A DNA stretch of 64,000 bases, taken from positions 186,802,749 through 186,866,748 of the forward strand of contig CM060708.1 in assembly GCA_030686995.1 (NCBI GenBank). The letters run 5' to 3'. This document shows positions 1-10,575 of the stretch, piece by piece. The notes under the pieces were generated by a model that worked only from the letters and a program-made list of their open reading frames with translations, ran no database searches and was not told the DNA's origin. A program made the position numbers and the translations under genes. Source of the DNA: Artemisia argyi. Lineage: Eukaryota > Streptophyta > Magnoliopsida > Asterales > Asteraceae. Each line of letters starts with the position of its first letter. Position 1 is the first letter of the stretch.

Positions 1-256
1 TTATGACACCTGTGTAGAGCGTGCCTCCTGCTGGGGAGCCTGCGCGTGTGGAGAAGTTGCAGGCTGAGTCTTCTGACAACGTGGAGGTGCTTGAGCCTGA
101 GATTGTGGCGCAGAATCTGAAGCGCAAAGGAGAGGCTGGTGGCAGTGGCACTTCCAAGAGGAGGCGCCATCTTATCACGGATGAAGAGTCATCCGCAGAA
201 GATGACACATCCGCCACTGGCGCGGATATAGGGGTGACGCAGGCTTCGCCTTTTCT

Positions 257-341
257 GTAAGTTATATCCATGTCGTTTCTATCTTCTTATTCGTTACTTT
301 ATTTTTTATAGATGCTCTAACCTTCTATTTGTGCTTTGTAG
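257..341 (+). other. Spliceosomal intron in the Tat antisense gene
   Basis: Donor CT|GTAAGTTAT at 257 and acceptor GCTTTGTAG ending at 341. The 85-bp interval is T-rich (77% or more A/T by eye). Splicing joins a phase-2 codon (two bases 255-256 plus base 342) without changing frame, and the peptide continues smoothly into the downstream exon. Confidence 0.75.
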
Positions 342-884
342 TGACCATGCTGCAAAGGAGGATGTGGCCTCTGTGGAAGGCACAATCCCTCCTCAGAATG
401 CAAACGTGGAGGAGGGAGTGAAGGTGGTTGAGGAGGTATCTGTGCAGCAGCTGTTGGTGAAGTTGGCTGCTGTTGCTGAGCGTCAGACTGAGCTGGTTGC
501 TCAGTTTAAGACGTGGTACGTTGGGGAGAGTAGCACTCTCACTCAGAAGGATGAGGAGATTGCCCTTCTCCGTACGCAGCTAGCTGAGGCGCAAGCGGAG
601 GTAGGGTCCGTCAAGGCGCACGCAGACAAGGTCACTGATGAAAAGTTGACCATGATGGCTGAGCTGCAGCATGCGCGCGGCGAACTTCATCAGTTCAGGG
701 CTAACCTTACCTGGGGGGTAAGGTATCTTGAGGAGAAAAAGGCTGAGCACTTTAGCCATATTGATGAGTTCCGCCTGCGCATGGAGAAAATTCTGAAGGA
801 GCAGGAGGAGAAGCTGCGCGGCCTGAGCATAGACTATGATGAGGAATTATATCCTCATCTTATGTCTACAATAGCTGAGTGCAG

Positions 885-972
885 GTACGTCCTTATATAT
901 TTATTGCGATGTTGCCTTATTATATTGATTGATTTGTTTTTCTTCTAATGCACCCTTTTTCTGTTTATGTAG
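885..972 (+). other. Second intron in the Tat antisense gene
   Basis: Donor GCAG|GTACGT at 885 and acceptor TTATGTAG ending at 972, 88 bp, with a T-rich tract before the acceptor. The split codon AG|G restores arginine and the next exon reads on in frame for about 28 codons before a TAG. Confidence 0.7.
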
Positions 973-1622
973 GTGGTTGATCAGTCATGGCTTGCGCCTG
1001 GCTGCGATGGGCACCTTAGAGTCCTCAGAGGTATTGGAGACCTTTAGAAAGGTGGTTTAGTGCGCAAGCTATGGAGGAGCTTCATGAGGCTAAGTTATTG
1101 AATGTGGCGCTTGCTGAGGTGCCCAGTTATAGTGCCAACGCCTATGACGAGCTGATGAAGGCTATGGAGGGGATGAAGTTGCTTGAGCTTCCCCATATCA
1201 CGCGGCTGGAGCGCGACCAGGATTACCCCATAAAGGTAATTATGGAGGGGTTAACTCTGGGGCGACATATCTTAGAGGATGCAGAGGCGCAGCCAGACTA
1301 TTTTCTAAAGCCTGACGAGTCGCAGCTGTAGGTTCCTGTTTTTGCGCAGCCACGTCATATGTTGAACCCCTTTGTTCTTGAAAAGGAGGTTCCCCTTAAG
1401 GAGGTCTTGGAACTGCATGCGGAGAGAGCTGTCAAGAAAAAAGGTGTCAAGGGCAAGGCCATCCTGTGCGGTGTGGGCGCTGCGCATATTCCTAGATCAG
1501 ACGGAGTTTCCATAAGCATAGCGACCGTATCGCCCAAGGGTGCGTTACTTCTGAGAAAGCTCCAAGAGGCAGGAAGCTCTGCTGCCCCAGAAGATAGTCC
1601 TGAGCATCGCCATAGTGTGTAG

Positions 1623-2279
1623 ATGTAGGCTTTTGTAACTTGTATATTTATTGTATAAATAACAAAGTATATCTTTTGCGTGTTATAGTATCTGTTCGTA
1701 AATTGTTATCTTTTATGTAAAAAGATTAATTAAGATACTCTTTTTGGAACTATGTTTAAATTAAGTGCGTGACTCAAAATAAAGTGTAAGCATAGACTTG
1801 CATCATTTTGCAAGGTCTTATTAAATGACCAAGAGTCTTGGCTTATAATTTGCTAAGCTTGTACAGTGTATGTGATATTGCGCATCCTTCGTGGAATGCG
1901 CATGGAAAACTTACTTCAACGTCTTGAAGGTAAGGCGCTTAGCAAAGATGCATGATCCAATGTTGATGGGTTTGCAACCCTCTTACTCAACGAGTTAGTT
2001 AGTAGGTTTACTCATCCTTTATGCCATCGTGGGTCTTAATTAGTGCATGCACGCCATGTAGGCAAAAATATAGTATAACAATATTGACACATATAAGAAT
2101 GTACGCCATAAAGTAAAATGTGTTATGGAGTTAGCTAGAAACCATAACGTTTTATTGATACTTGCAAGTTTTTGAAAAGTAAAAAACAATTCCTAACAAA
2201 GAAAAGAAAATCAAACGACAAACGATTATTGGGCACATACTAAAGTGCAAAGTTGTCTGTTTGTGAGCCGTAGCCTTTC
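1623..2279. other. Spacer between convergent Tat antisense gene and integrase
   Basis: Non-coding, AT-rich, 657 bp between the 3' end of the plus-strand antisense gene and the minus-strand integrase stop. It must hold the overlapping 3' ends of both transcripts. No convincing ORF, repeat or RNA gene was found. Confidence 0.5.
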
Positions 2280-3536
2280 CTAAAGATAGCATCTTTTGAG
2301 ATTGCAGATATTCCAAGTGCGCGCCAGATCGTGACCTTCCATATCGCGCAACCTGTATGCACCATTACCTAGCGCATCGGTGACTTCGTAGGGTCCTTCC
2401 CATCTGGGTCCAAGCTTGCCTGTGTCTTCTGCGTGGCTCGCGTCATTAGCGCGGTATACAAAGTCTCCTGGCCTGAAGGAAGTATGTTTGACTTTTGCAT
2501 CATAATACTTCTTCATTTTTGCTTTAGCCTTTGCTTCGCGTATAGCTGCGCGTTCACGCCATTCTTCCAGCAAGTCCAAGTCTATGTGCCGCTCTTCGTC
2601 ATTTGTTGTGACGTTAACCTCTGCTGTTCGTATAGTTGGCATTCCTATTTCAGCTGGTATGACGGCTTCTGTTCCATAGATAAGGGAGAATGGTGTGTCT
2701 CCGGTGCTGGTTTTGATTGTGGTGCGATGCGCCCATAAGACATGTGATAACTCATCCACCCACTTTCCTTTGTGTCTGTCAAGGCGCGCTTTTATCCCTT
2801 CACCCAAACTGCGATTTGCGCGTTCAACCAAGCCGTTGGTTTGTGGGTGTTTCATTGAAGCAAAGTGTTGTGTGATGTTTAATTGTGCGCACCAATCTTT
2901 AAATAGGTTGTCGCAGAATTGTTTCCCATTGTCTGATATGATTTCTCCAGGTAGTCCGAAGCGACACACAATATTATCCCATACGAAGTGTTTTAATTGG
3001 TTGCCAGTGATACTCACCACTGCCTTTGCCTCAATCCACTTTGTAAAGTAGTCTATGGCTACGATGAGGAATTTTAGCCCTCCTGCTGCAACTGGGAAAG
3101 GGCCTGCGATGTCAATGCCCCATTTATAGAATGGCCATGGTGAGGTGATGGGGGTTAGCTCTTATTGTGGTTGGCGCGGAATTGGCCTGTGTACTTGGCA
3201 ATTGCTGCATTTTTTTATCATATCTCGCGCATCGCGGTGCATAGTAGGCCAATAATATCCTGACCGTAGAGCGCACACTACAACAGACCGTGGTCCTGAG
3301 TGCATGCTACATGATCCAGCGTGGATTTCTCGGAGTACATAGTCTGCTTGAAGAGGTCCAACACATCGGAGCCAAGGTTGCAAGAAAGAACGTCGATATA
3401 GGATGTTATCTTGTAGTTCAAATCGCTGCGCTGTGCACCGCACTCTTCGAGCGTCCTTATGATCTTGTGGTAAGATTCCTCTGCTAATGAATTCAACGAT
3501 AGGTGTCATCCACGTGGGATCCTGTTCTTCTATCAC
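2280..3536 (-). pseudogene. Tat integrase (broken)
   Basis: Integrase inserts element cDNA into chromosomes. An N-terminal HHCC zinc-binding segment (HAG...H...CSNCQ) lies at 3162-3400. The catalytic core follows with the D,D,E triad visible as GIDIAGPF, ISDNGKQF and NGLVERANR. The C-terminal GPY/F-like region (GPRWEGPYEV) ends near 2290. A TAA at 3162-3164 separates the zinc finger from the core in frame, and a 1-nt frameshift near 3533-3536 separates integrase from RNase H. Triad residues are intact, so inactivation is by nonsense and frameshift. Confidence 0.85.
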
Positions 3537-4531
3537 ATCTCCAAGATTGATTTGTTTTTTAAAGTTTCTACTAATACCTGTTTTGATAAGTGCGCAAAGC
3601 TTGTAGATGCAATCTTGCTAAGCGCGTCAGCTTTCCTGTTGTCCCCTCTAGGTACTTGTTTGATTATGAACCTATCAAAGTTCTGATTCAAGGACTTGGT
3701 TTTTTCCAGGTATTGGATCATGTGTTCATCCTTGGCTTCATACTCACCTAACACATGGTTAGCTACTAGCCTAGAATCCACGTTTGCCTCTAGGTTGCGT
3801 ACACCCATTTGAATTGCAATACACAATCCAGCGAGTAGGGCTTCGTATTCTGCTTCATTGTTTGTGGCTATGAATTCGAAACGCAGCGCGTAGGTGAACT
3901 CAATTCCTTCTGTATTAGTAAGGATAAGGCCTGCGCCTGATCCATCCATGCATGAGGATCCATCTGTAAACAGAATCCATGGTTCCTGTAGATCTGTTTT
4001 GCTTGTTGAATTTGGACTATCGGTATCTGGCTTTTCAACAATAAAGTCGGCTAATATCTGCCCCTTGATTGCAGTGCGTGGGCTATACGAGATGTAATAC
4101 TCGCTCAACAACACACCCCACTTTTGTAGCCGTCCTGATGCGTCAGGTTTAGAGATAACTTGTTTGATTGGCTGGTCCGTGATCACAGCTATTGGGTGCG
4201 CTTGAAAGTATCTGCGCAGTCTTTTAGCTGCGAATACTAGAGCTAAGACCAGCTTTTTCATGGCGCTGTAGTTAGTCTCTGTCTTCTTCAATGCTTTGCT
4301 TACAAAGTATATGGGTGTCTGGACGGAGTTTCTATCTGTCAATAGTACTGCGCTAACTGCTCTGTGGGTTGCAGATAAGTACATGATTAACTCTTCCCCT
4401 GGTCGCGGTGCGACAAGTTTGGGGAGTGATGCCAGATGTTGTTTTAGTTGTTGGAAAGCTTCTTCTGCTTCCTCAGTCCAACGGAAGTCTCCCTTTTTAG
4501 TGCACTTCGTGAGTGTTTTAAAGAGAGGGAG
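3533..4531 (-). pseudogene. Tat dual RNase H region
   Basis: Two consecutive RNase H folds. The first (about 4130-4420) is the RT-linked domain (YFVSKALKKTETNYSAMKK, VITDQP). The second (about 3600-3990) starts ILFTDGSSCMDGSGAGLIL, continues NNEAEYEALLAGL and then VDSRLVANHV, matching the D-E-D pattern of a cellular-type RNase HI. Acquisition of this extra domain is established for the Tat lineage. The longest ORF is 283 codons (4384-3533). A TAA at 4532-4534 separates it from the RT, and it ends with a frameshift into integrase. Confidence 0.85.
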
Positions 4532-6061
4532 TTATTTGTCTGCTGACTTAGATAAGAAATGGTTTAGCCCAGCTAGCTTTCCGTTTAATGACTGGACTTC
4601 TTTTAGTGTGCGCGGTGAGGGGAGATCGATAACAGCTTTTGTTTTTTCTGGGCAAGGCTTGATTCCATTTGGTTCTATTAAGTACCCAAGGAACATGCCT
4701 TCTGTCGCGCCAAAGGTGCACTTCTTGGGATTTAACTTCATGTTTATTTTTCCCAATGTTTTGAACGTTTCCTCGATGTCGCGCACCAATTCATCCTCTG
4801 TGTGGCTCTTGATGACAAGGTCGTCAACGTAGACTTCTAAGTTTCAACCTACTTGTTTTTCGAAAGCCATGTCCACCAATCGCTGGTAGGTTGCGCCTGC
4901 GTTTTTTATGCCAAAAGGTATTTTTGTGTAGCAATAGACCCCTTGACTTGTGTGAAAAGCTGTTTTTTCTTCATCCTCCACTCCCATCTGGATTTGATGG
5001 TACCCTTTGTATGCGTCTAGGAAGCACTTAAAAGGATATCCGCACAGGGATTCTACTTTCCAGTCTATCTCTGGCAGTGGGTAGCAGTCCTGTGGGCATG
5101 CTTTGTTGAGGTCTGTGAAGTCCACGCACATCCTCCAACTGCCATCACTCTTTTTTACCATCACTGGGTTAGAGAGCCAGTCGTGATAGTATACTTCGCG
5201 CATTATACCTGCGTCTACAAGTTTATGTACTTCTTCCAGAATAGCTTTTGCGCGATCTGGGGCCTGGCCGCGCTTCTTTTGTCGTATTGGGGGATATCCT
5301 TGTCGGATTTGTAGCTTGTGTTCTGTGATAGAGCGTGGCACTCCGGTCATGTGCTTTGGTTCCCATGCAAAGATATTTAGGTTCTTTTGCAAGAGTGCGC
5401 ACACAGCCGCTTTACCTTTGTTCGATAAAGATCCTCCAATCAAAATTTGTTGATCTGGGTAATCAGGATGAATAGCAACTTTTAAGTTTGGCCGTTTTTC
5501 TACGCGCTGTTCTGGTATATGCTCCATCTCGCTAGTTACTGCGTTGCATTCTTTAGGTGGCATTGTGGTGTTGTAGAGGGTGACAATTCCTCCCTCTACT
5601 GGAAATTTGAGCATCCCATGTGTTGTGGATGGTACAACGCGCATGGATGATATTCCAGGTCTCCCAATGATGCCGTTGTACGGTGAAGGAGACTTGATTA
5701 CCATGAAATTTATCCACGTTGATGTTGAGTGTTGTTCATCACCCACAACTACAAGTAAGCGTAATTGCCCCATAGGCCATATCTTTTCTCCTGTGAACCC
5801 AGTCAGCGACGTTGTGGCTGGTATCAATTGGTTTTGTATATTAGGTCGTAGCCTTTTGAAGCAATGCTCATATAAGATGTCTGCGGATGCTCCTCCATCG
5901 ATATACATGCGGCGAATCTCGTGTCCCCCAGTATGGATCTCAATAGTTAGTGGCTCTACTACTGCGTTGTCCACAGCTAGAGTAGGGAAGGATATCTCCT
6001 TTCCTGGGGAGAACTTTTGACTGACTTTTTGTTTTGTCTTGCGTTGCCATGACTGTATCAT
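4532..6061 (-). pseudogene. Tat protease and reverse transcriptase (broken)
   Basis: The protease active-site motif IDGGASADILY lies near 5870-5910. The RT follows with RMCVDFTDLNKACPQD, FLDAYKGYHQIQM and the catalytic EVYVDDLVI near 4808-4834. A TGA (4844-4846) occurs a few codons before YVDD, in a position where tryptophan or arginine is expected, so the core is split into ORFs of 405 and 85 codons in the same frame. All recognisable catalytic residues remain. Confidence 0.85.
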
Positions 6062-7885
6062 GTAGATAATGTCCGCCTTATCTTTGGGATGTTCTTTTTT
6101 GCCTCAATTCCTTTGCTTGTCCTTCCCTTTTTTAATGTTTTTTACGAGGTGATCCATTCTACCCTCCCGTACTAATTTTTCAATTAGTTGTCGTAGCTGG
6201 ACACACTCGTTGGTTGTGTGGCCCTTTTGGCCATGATATTCGGAGTATCCATTCCCTATGCGCTTGTCCTCTGCGGTACGCATTGGTGGAGGTTTTGGGA
6301 AGTTTGCACCTTCTGTTACAAATATTTCCCTCGGAGTCTTTGTGAGAGGGGTATACTTGTCATTATCTCGTCCACTGCGATAATTCTTGCTGCGGTTGCT
6401 GCTCTGATCATTGGATTGTCTCCTAGGCTGTTCTTGTTGCCTATAATTTGAGTAGCCTTTTTTACTGTCCGCAACAGCTGCTTCTCCTTATATGAAGGAT
6501 CTTGTGCGCTTCATTAGCTCATTAAAGGTTTGGGGAACCTTGTCATTTAGCTTCCGGATGATTTCTGGGTTATTAATCCCATTCATGAACCCTGAAATTT
6601 TTAGGACTTCGGGACACGCTTTGACATGTATACACTCATCTTTGAAGCGTTCCATATAGGCACTGGTTGATTCCCCTTGGCGTTGTTTTACTCTAGCTAG
6701 TTCAACGGGGTTCTTAGCACACTTCTTTCTTTGGGTGAAGTTTAAACGGAATGCTTTTCGCTATTCTTCAAACCCGCCAATGCTCCTTCGTGGAAGCTTG
6801 CTAAACCATGTACGCGCATTCCCTACTAAAATGGAGTTAAACATATGGCACCATACAGGTTGTGGCCAATTTTCAATAGTAGCAGCTGATTCAAAAATTT
6901 TTAGGTGGTCATCTGGAACACCTGTTCCATCATATGTTTTGACATTAGTGGGCATGCGCCTTCTCTTATGATCGGCGTAATCGCTGATTGTTCATGTAAA
7001 TGCATCAACTTTCTGGCGACGCCACGGAAGAGACATGTCTTCGTCTTCTTCTTCGCGACGTCTTCCTCTAGACTTCCAGTGTCCTGTTTCCTTATCCTCG
7101 TTGTCCGAGGAGTCGTTGGAGGAAGATTAATCTCTTTTGCGGTGCTTGCGCCGGCTTCCTTCAGAGGAAGAACTTGAGGGGCTTTCACTTGGGGATATTC
7201 TTCTCCCTAATCTTTCGTGAACTCTTTTGCTCCCAGACCTGGAGGAACCTTCGCTTGGTGAATGTTGAGGTCCTAATATGTCTTGTATCCCTCGACTACC
7301 AAGTCTGGAATGAACATTAGTGCGCCTCTCGCCGTCTTCATATTCCTCTGAATATTGTGAGTCAGATGTCGTACCCAGCCTATCATGGATAGTGGTGCGT
7401 CTTTCATTATTTTCGCGTCTTCCTCGTAGGTGGCGCGGTGGTGATACTTCGCGTTCAGGACCAAAGTTGAGCCGGGCTTGCAGGCTCGTACTCGACCTTC
7501 TCCTCGCTTCTTCTTGCATGAGGGCGGTTAGAGTTTCTTAATTTTGGGATACAAAATTACTCAATGTTAGGTCAGGTGCGTCTTCATTCGCTGCAAGAAT
7601 ATCTGCCTCAGTGTTGGGCACCCTATCTCGGTTAGGTGCGCCAGGCGGCACAGTGTTGTCCACTATAGGTGCCGTTTGGTAGGGAGTATTGAAGAGGGTG
7701 TGCTGGAGTTCTTCAACTCTCGGGACTACAGTGGTGGCCTGGGTAGTCCTTACAGGCAATTCTACCACTGGGAAAAGTAGGGTTGGTCCTGTTTCTTGGT
7801 GACTAGGCGCACTGGTTGTCCCACAAGCCTGCCTAGGGGTCGAATCTTGTTGATTCTTCCTCTGGGGGTCACGTGTTTTTTCCAA
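6062..7885 (-). pseudogene. Tat gag (broken)
   Basis: Gag packages element RNA. From the first ATG at 7885 a proline/threonine-rich N-terminus runs into an in-frame TAA at 7538, then a basic, serine-rich segment (7519-7127) with repeated 'RLG' blocks. The retrotransposon gag core is recognisable at about 6550-6955 (PDDHLKIFES, ARTWFSKLP, LARVKQRQGESTSAYMERFK). A C-terminal tract near 6130-6200 reads LIEKLVREGRMDHLVKN, typical of this lineage. At least five stops or frame changes interrupt it. It is joined in the same direction to protease at about 6061. Confidence 0.75.
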
Positions 7886-7948
7886 CTACGGAGTCGGCTG
7901 GCTTGAATTTTTATTCTTCGTCATTCTAGTTCCTTAGTTCTTAGTGTT

Positions 7949-7967
7949 GGTCCCACGGATGGCACCA
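7949..7967 (-). other. Primer-binding site of the Tat element
   Basis: On the minus strand, two bases (AG) after the 5' LTR terminus comes TGGTGCCATCCGTGGGACC. It starts with TGG, as required for pairing with a tRNA 3' CCA. I could not assign the tRNA with confidence. Confidence 0.7.
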
Positions 7968-7969
7968 CT

Positions 7970-8456
7970 TGTTGATACAAAAGTTGGGCGTTCCTAGTTT
8001 GGGCTCTTGCTCTCGTATCAATTCGCTCTTAATGCTTGAAACCTGCGCACTAAGAAAATAAACAAACACCGTTAGGCTTATCGTGGGATTGTCTCCCATG
8101 ATTATCCTCCAGCGTGAGAGTAAGTAATCGGTTTTAGGGTTCTCGTAAAGAGTTTTAGGGTTTTTGAATTGTACCTTTAATGAGAATTATGTCATTCCTT
8201 ATATAGGCGCAGAATCCTTGTAGGTTTCGTGCTCCTTACGTTTCGCACGCATGGTGCTTATCTGGCCCAAGGATCCTTATCCATAGATAGAAGATCCTTA
8301 TCTAGACCATAAATAGTTTGGTTGGGCTTGGGTCTACGTGAGCCCAATCCCATTAACAATGCGGCCCAAGTTATAATAGCCCACTCATGGTGGATTTGGG
8401 CCTTAGTGATGTTTAGCATTTGGGCTCGTGACCCAAATATAGACTATACGTCATCA
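7970..8456 (-). repeat. 5' LTR of the Tat element (487 bp)
   Basis: On the minus strand it begins TGATGACG and ends TATCAACA, giving the TG...CA termini of LTRs, with the primer-binding site abutting. Only this LTR is in the window, so its ends rest on motif and position, not on a repeat pair. Confidence 0.75.
8197..8207 (-). promoter_or_regulatory. TATA box of the Tat LTR
   Basis: The minus strand reads CCTATATAAGG, a strong plant TATA consensus, about 250 bp into the LTR and upstream of gag in the correct orientation. Confidence 0.55.
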
Positions 8457-8485
8457 GTAGCATACATATATCTTGTGTTTTAGAA

Positions 8486-8760
8486 ACTAACCTTCTTTTT
8501 TTTTTGTAGGGTCATTATCCATGTTTCCCTTCCTTGATACTCCATTTAGGGGAGTAATATTCAAGGGAGAGCATGAGAATTGCATTATTCCGCTTCGCAA
8601 CTCTTTACTTCATGACTTGCTCTATGCTCGTCTATTGCGACAACTAACATTTTTTTTGTAGGTTCAAAATCCATGTCTCCTATCTTGGCACTCCTTTAAG
8701 GGGGAGAATTGTACAAGGGGGAGCGTTTGCATCATTTTGCTACGCAACTTTTCTTTTTGT
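8486..8760 (+). repeat. Duplicated module with splice-acceptor-like tract in the SIRE-like 3' region
   Basis: Two diverged tandem copies with a period near 156 bp (8486-8641 and 8642-about 8760). Each starts AACTAAC, followed by a T tract and TTTGTAGG, then a block like TCCATGTYTCC, a G-rich tract (AGGGGAG or AAGGGGGAG) and CTTCGCAAC or CTACGCAAC. The poly-T plus GTAG looks like a 3' splice site. Function unknown. Confidence 0.5.
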
Positions 8761-8914
8761 TTCGACAAAAAGGGGGAGAAATAATATCTAAACTTATAAA
8801 ACTTGAAATGATTTTCGTAAATTAAGTAAAACAAGTTTGGATATAAACTTTTTAAAGACTTCACACTATAATTAGTGATTTACTTAAAAACAAAGTTTAT
8901 GTTTTGTCATCAAC

Positions 8915-8928
8915 AAAAAAGGGGAGAT
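8915..8928 (+). other. Polypurine tract of the SIRE-like element
   Basis: AAAAAAGGGGAGAT directly abuts the 3' LTR start (TGTTAATAC). This is the usual plus-strand primer site, and it fixes the LTR boundary and the element orientation. Confidence 0.75.
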
Positions 8929-10168
8929 TGTTAATACAAATTTCGCCTAAAAACGTTATTTATATTTTACGATCTTTGCTAGGTTTTGTTAACAACAAAG
9001 TGTAAACTTTAGTTTTTAGTAAAACATGATTATAGTTTAAGTCTTGCATACATTTACATTTTCCTATAAAAATATCACTTTAGTTTTAAGTCTTGTATAA
9101 CTAGATTTTACATTTCATCTTAAACATAACATTGTTTTTATTTCTTAAATAAGAAAGTGTCACATCACATCATGCATTTATGGTAAGTTTGTGTGTTTGA
9201 CTTACCATAAGCTCTTACACATTTTTGGAAGCATTCTACATTGATTCAATGTGTGTTTGACTAGAAATAAGTTGATGTGACCTTGGTTGGTTTGGAAAGA
9301 TTTATGGCAAGCTTTTCTGTCAGTCCTGGCGGAACCCTCAGGGTACATGGGCGGAACCCATTATAGGGTTCCGCCGGATCCGCCAGACTGCTGGTTTGTT
9401 TTGCTATAAATACCAAGCCACTTGCTTATTTTCACCCATCACTTTCGGACATATATTTCACATATTCTCTCATCTAACTCAGTAACATTTGACTTGTGTG
9501 ATTCTCTTATGTAGCAAAGGAGTTCACAAGTGAATCCAAGAAGTTACAAGTTTCAACTCAAAAGTTGCAAGACTTGTTAGCTTTGTTATGTATAAACTTT
9601 GGTAGTTTATACTTCATTTGTATCTTGTGTAGAAGTGATCGGTTAGTATTTTAGGCCTCAAAATACATAGTGTGACGGGAGTTGTTGTACCCTTGTAAAA
9701 GAACTATTGGGAGTGGTTGTACCCTTGTAAAAGAACTCGACATCTAGCTTAGTGTCGGAAATAGTGGATAGGCGACATTAGGTTGGTTCTACCTTGAACT
9801 AGGACTCGGTATCTAGCTTTGTACTGGATAAAGTGTAAGCGACGATTGTAAAGGTTTCTCCACCCGTGAAAGGAGCTTGTTGACTAGTGCTTGAAAATCT
9901 CGAGTTGGAAACTCAGGGCGTGGATGTAGGGCAAGGAAAAAGAGTCCTTGTAGCCGATCCACGATAAACAATCGTGTTATGGTTTGATCATTTCTTTCTT
10001 TATCTTTGCATATTACATATTGTCTTTATTTAGAATCGTTAATTACACGTAAAGCTTTTCAAAGATTAACAAGTATTTTGAGTTTATATCATTGATCAAA
10101 CGTAAAGTTTTTAAAGACAATTAAGTTAAAAAGCGGTAAACTATTCAACCCCCTTCTAGTTTTCCACA
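8929..10168 (+). repeat. 3' LTR of the SIRE-like element (1240 bp)
   Basis: Starts TGTTAATACAAATTTCGCC after the polypurine tract and ends CCCCCTTCTAGTTTTCCACA. It contains a TATA box near 9404 and, downstream, two close copies of GTTGTACCCTTGTAAAAGAA (about 9683 and 9715). No primer-binding site follows it, confirming a 3' LTR. It has no long ORF. Confidence 0.75.
9326..9411 (+). promoter_or_regulatory. LTR core promoter with GC-rich inverted repeat
   Basis: CTATAAAT at 9404-9411 is a good TATA box. Immediately upstream, in otherwise AT-rich DNA, lie CTGGCGGAACCC (9326-9337), GCGGAACCCA (9351-9360) and their inverse GGGTTCCGCC-GGATCCGCCAG (9366-9386). These can form a stem-loop or paired binding sites. 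Confidence 0.55.
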
Positions 10169-10211
10169 GGTACAATTGCACTTGGGTTTGTTTGTTTGAT
10201 GGTAGGTGTGT
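10169..10211. other. Short flank between SIRE-like LTR and copia; left target duplication
   Basis: 43 bp of pre-insertion DNA. The last five bases TGTGT (10207-10211) match the five bases after the copia's right LTR (60628-60632), the target-site duplication expected for one copia insertion. Confidence 0.65.
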
Positions 10212-10575
10212 TGTAGGGATCTATGCCTTGATAGATCACGAGCCAATGGATCGTTAGCCAACTAATGTAATCACTAGCTAGACTAAGTTAGATAATCTCT
10301 GTGAATTTGTAATTATGCGGAATATAAAAACAAACGTATACTAAAACTTGATCCTCTATGGATCGATAAACTTTTACTAATAAAACTCGTACTAGAAACT
10401 TGTATCTATTACAATGACCTAGGGTTCCTTATATACTAGTGGAAACCCTAACCTTTCTTACAAGAAACGAATAATACTAAACCAATAAAAGATATTCTAC
10501 ATATCTTGGCCTAAAATACATAAATTATATCCACGGTTAAGCTCTATCCGTAGAATCTCTATACGTCCGCAGGAA
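10212..10575 (-). repeat. 3' LTR of the copia, truncated at its U3 start
   Basis: Identical in layout to 60193-60556 (364 bp) with few mismatches. It then departs, lacking the final 71 bp (60557-60627) that begin the U3 in the right LTR. It retains the TATA box (10427-10436). Confidence 0.75.

Larger units (their letters stand above)
18..1622 (+). pseudogene. Antisense accessory gene of the Tat element (C-terminal half, broken)
   Basis: Plus-strand gene convergent with the element's gag-pol. Exons visible are 18-256, 342-884 and 973-1622; the first begins after an acceptor (CTGTGTAG, AG at 16-17), so upstream exons lie outside the window. Joining across both GT-AG introns keeps the frame. 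The product is acidic then strongly coiled-coil (about 420-850, rich in E, K, A, L and Q). It resembles the C-terminal part of plant proteins annotated 'putative gypsy type transposon domain', which are known antisense ORFs of Tat elements (recalled, not searched). It is broken: TAG in exon 3 near 1058, a frame change before 1071, and TAG at 1329-1331, after which the same frame stays open to 1622. Function unknown. Confidence 0.7.
1..8456 (-). mobile_element. Ty3/gypsy Tat-lineage retrotransposon, 3' part outside window
   Basis: Reading right to left: 5' LTR, primer-binding site, decayed gag, protease, reverse transcriptase, RNase H, a second RNase H, integrase, then an antisense accessory gene. 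The second RNase H after the RT-linked one and an antisense gene between integrase and 3' LTR are known traits of Tat/Retand-type elements. The 3' LTR and left target duplication lie beyond base 1. The element interrupts the internal 3' region of a SIRE-like copia, whose sequence resumes at 8457; the duplicated target should be GTAGC (8457-8461), which cannot be tested here. Several stops and a frameshift make it non-autonomous. Confidence 0.85.
8457..10168 (+). mobile_element. 3' end of a SIRE/Maximus-like Ty1/copia element
   Basis: Plus-strand internal 3' sequence (8457-8928) with many AAGGGGGAG tracts, a polypurine tract, then a full 3' LTR (8929-10168). Everything 5' of 8457, including gag-pol, was displaced leftwards by the Tat insertion and lies outside the window. 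G-rich tracts before the 3' LTR, and LTRs ending with a TATTCA-CCCCC-TCTA type motif, are typical of SIRE/Maximus copia. Confidence 0.75.

Noticed and set aside
4296..4832. Plus-strand ORF of 178 codons opposite Tat RT/RNase H, and similar ones at 5580-6020 and 2433-3051
   Set aside because: They lie exactly antisense to recognisable pol domains, have no motif of their own and are explained by the codon pattern of the true strand.
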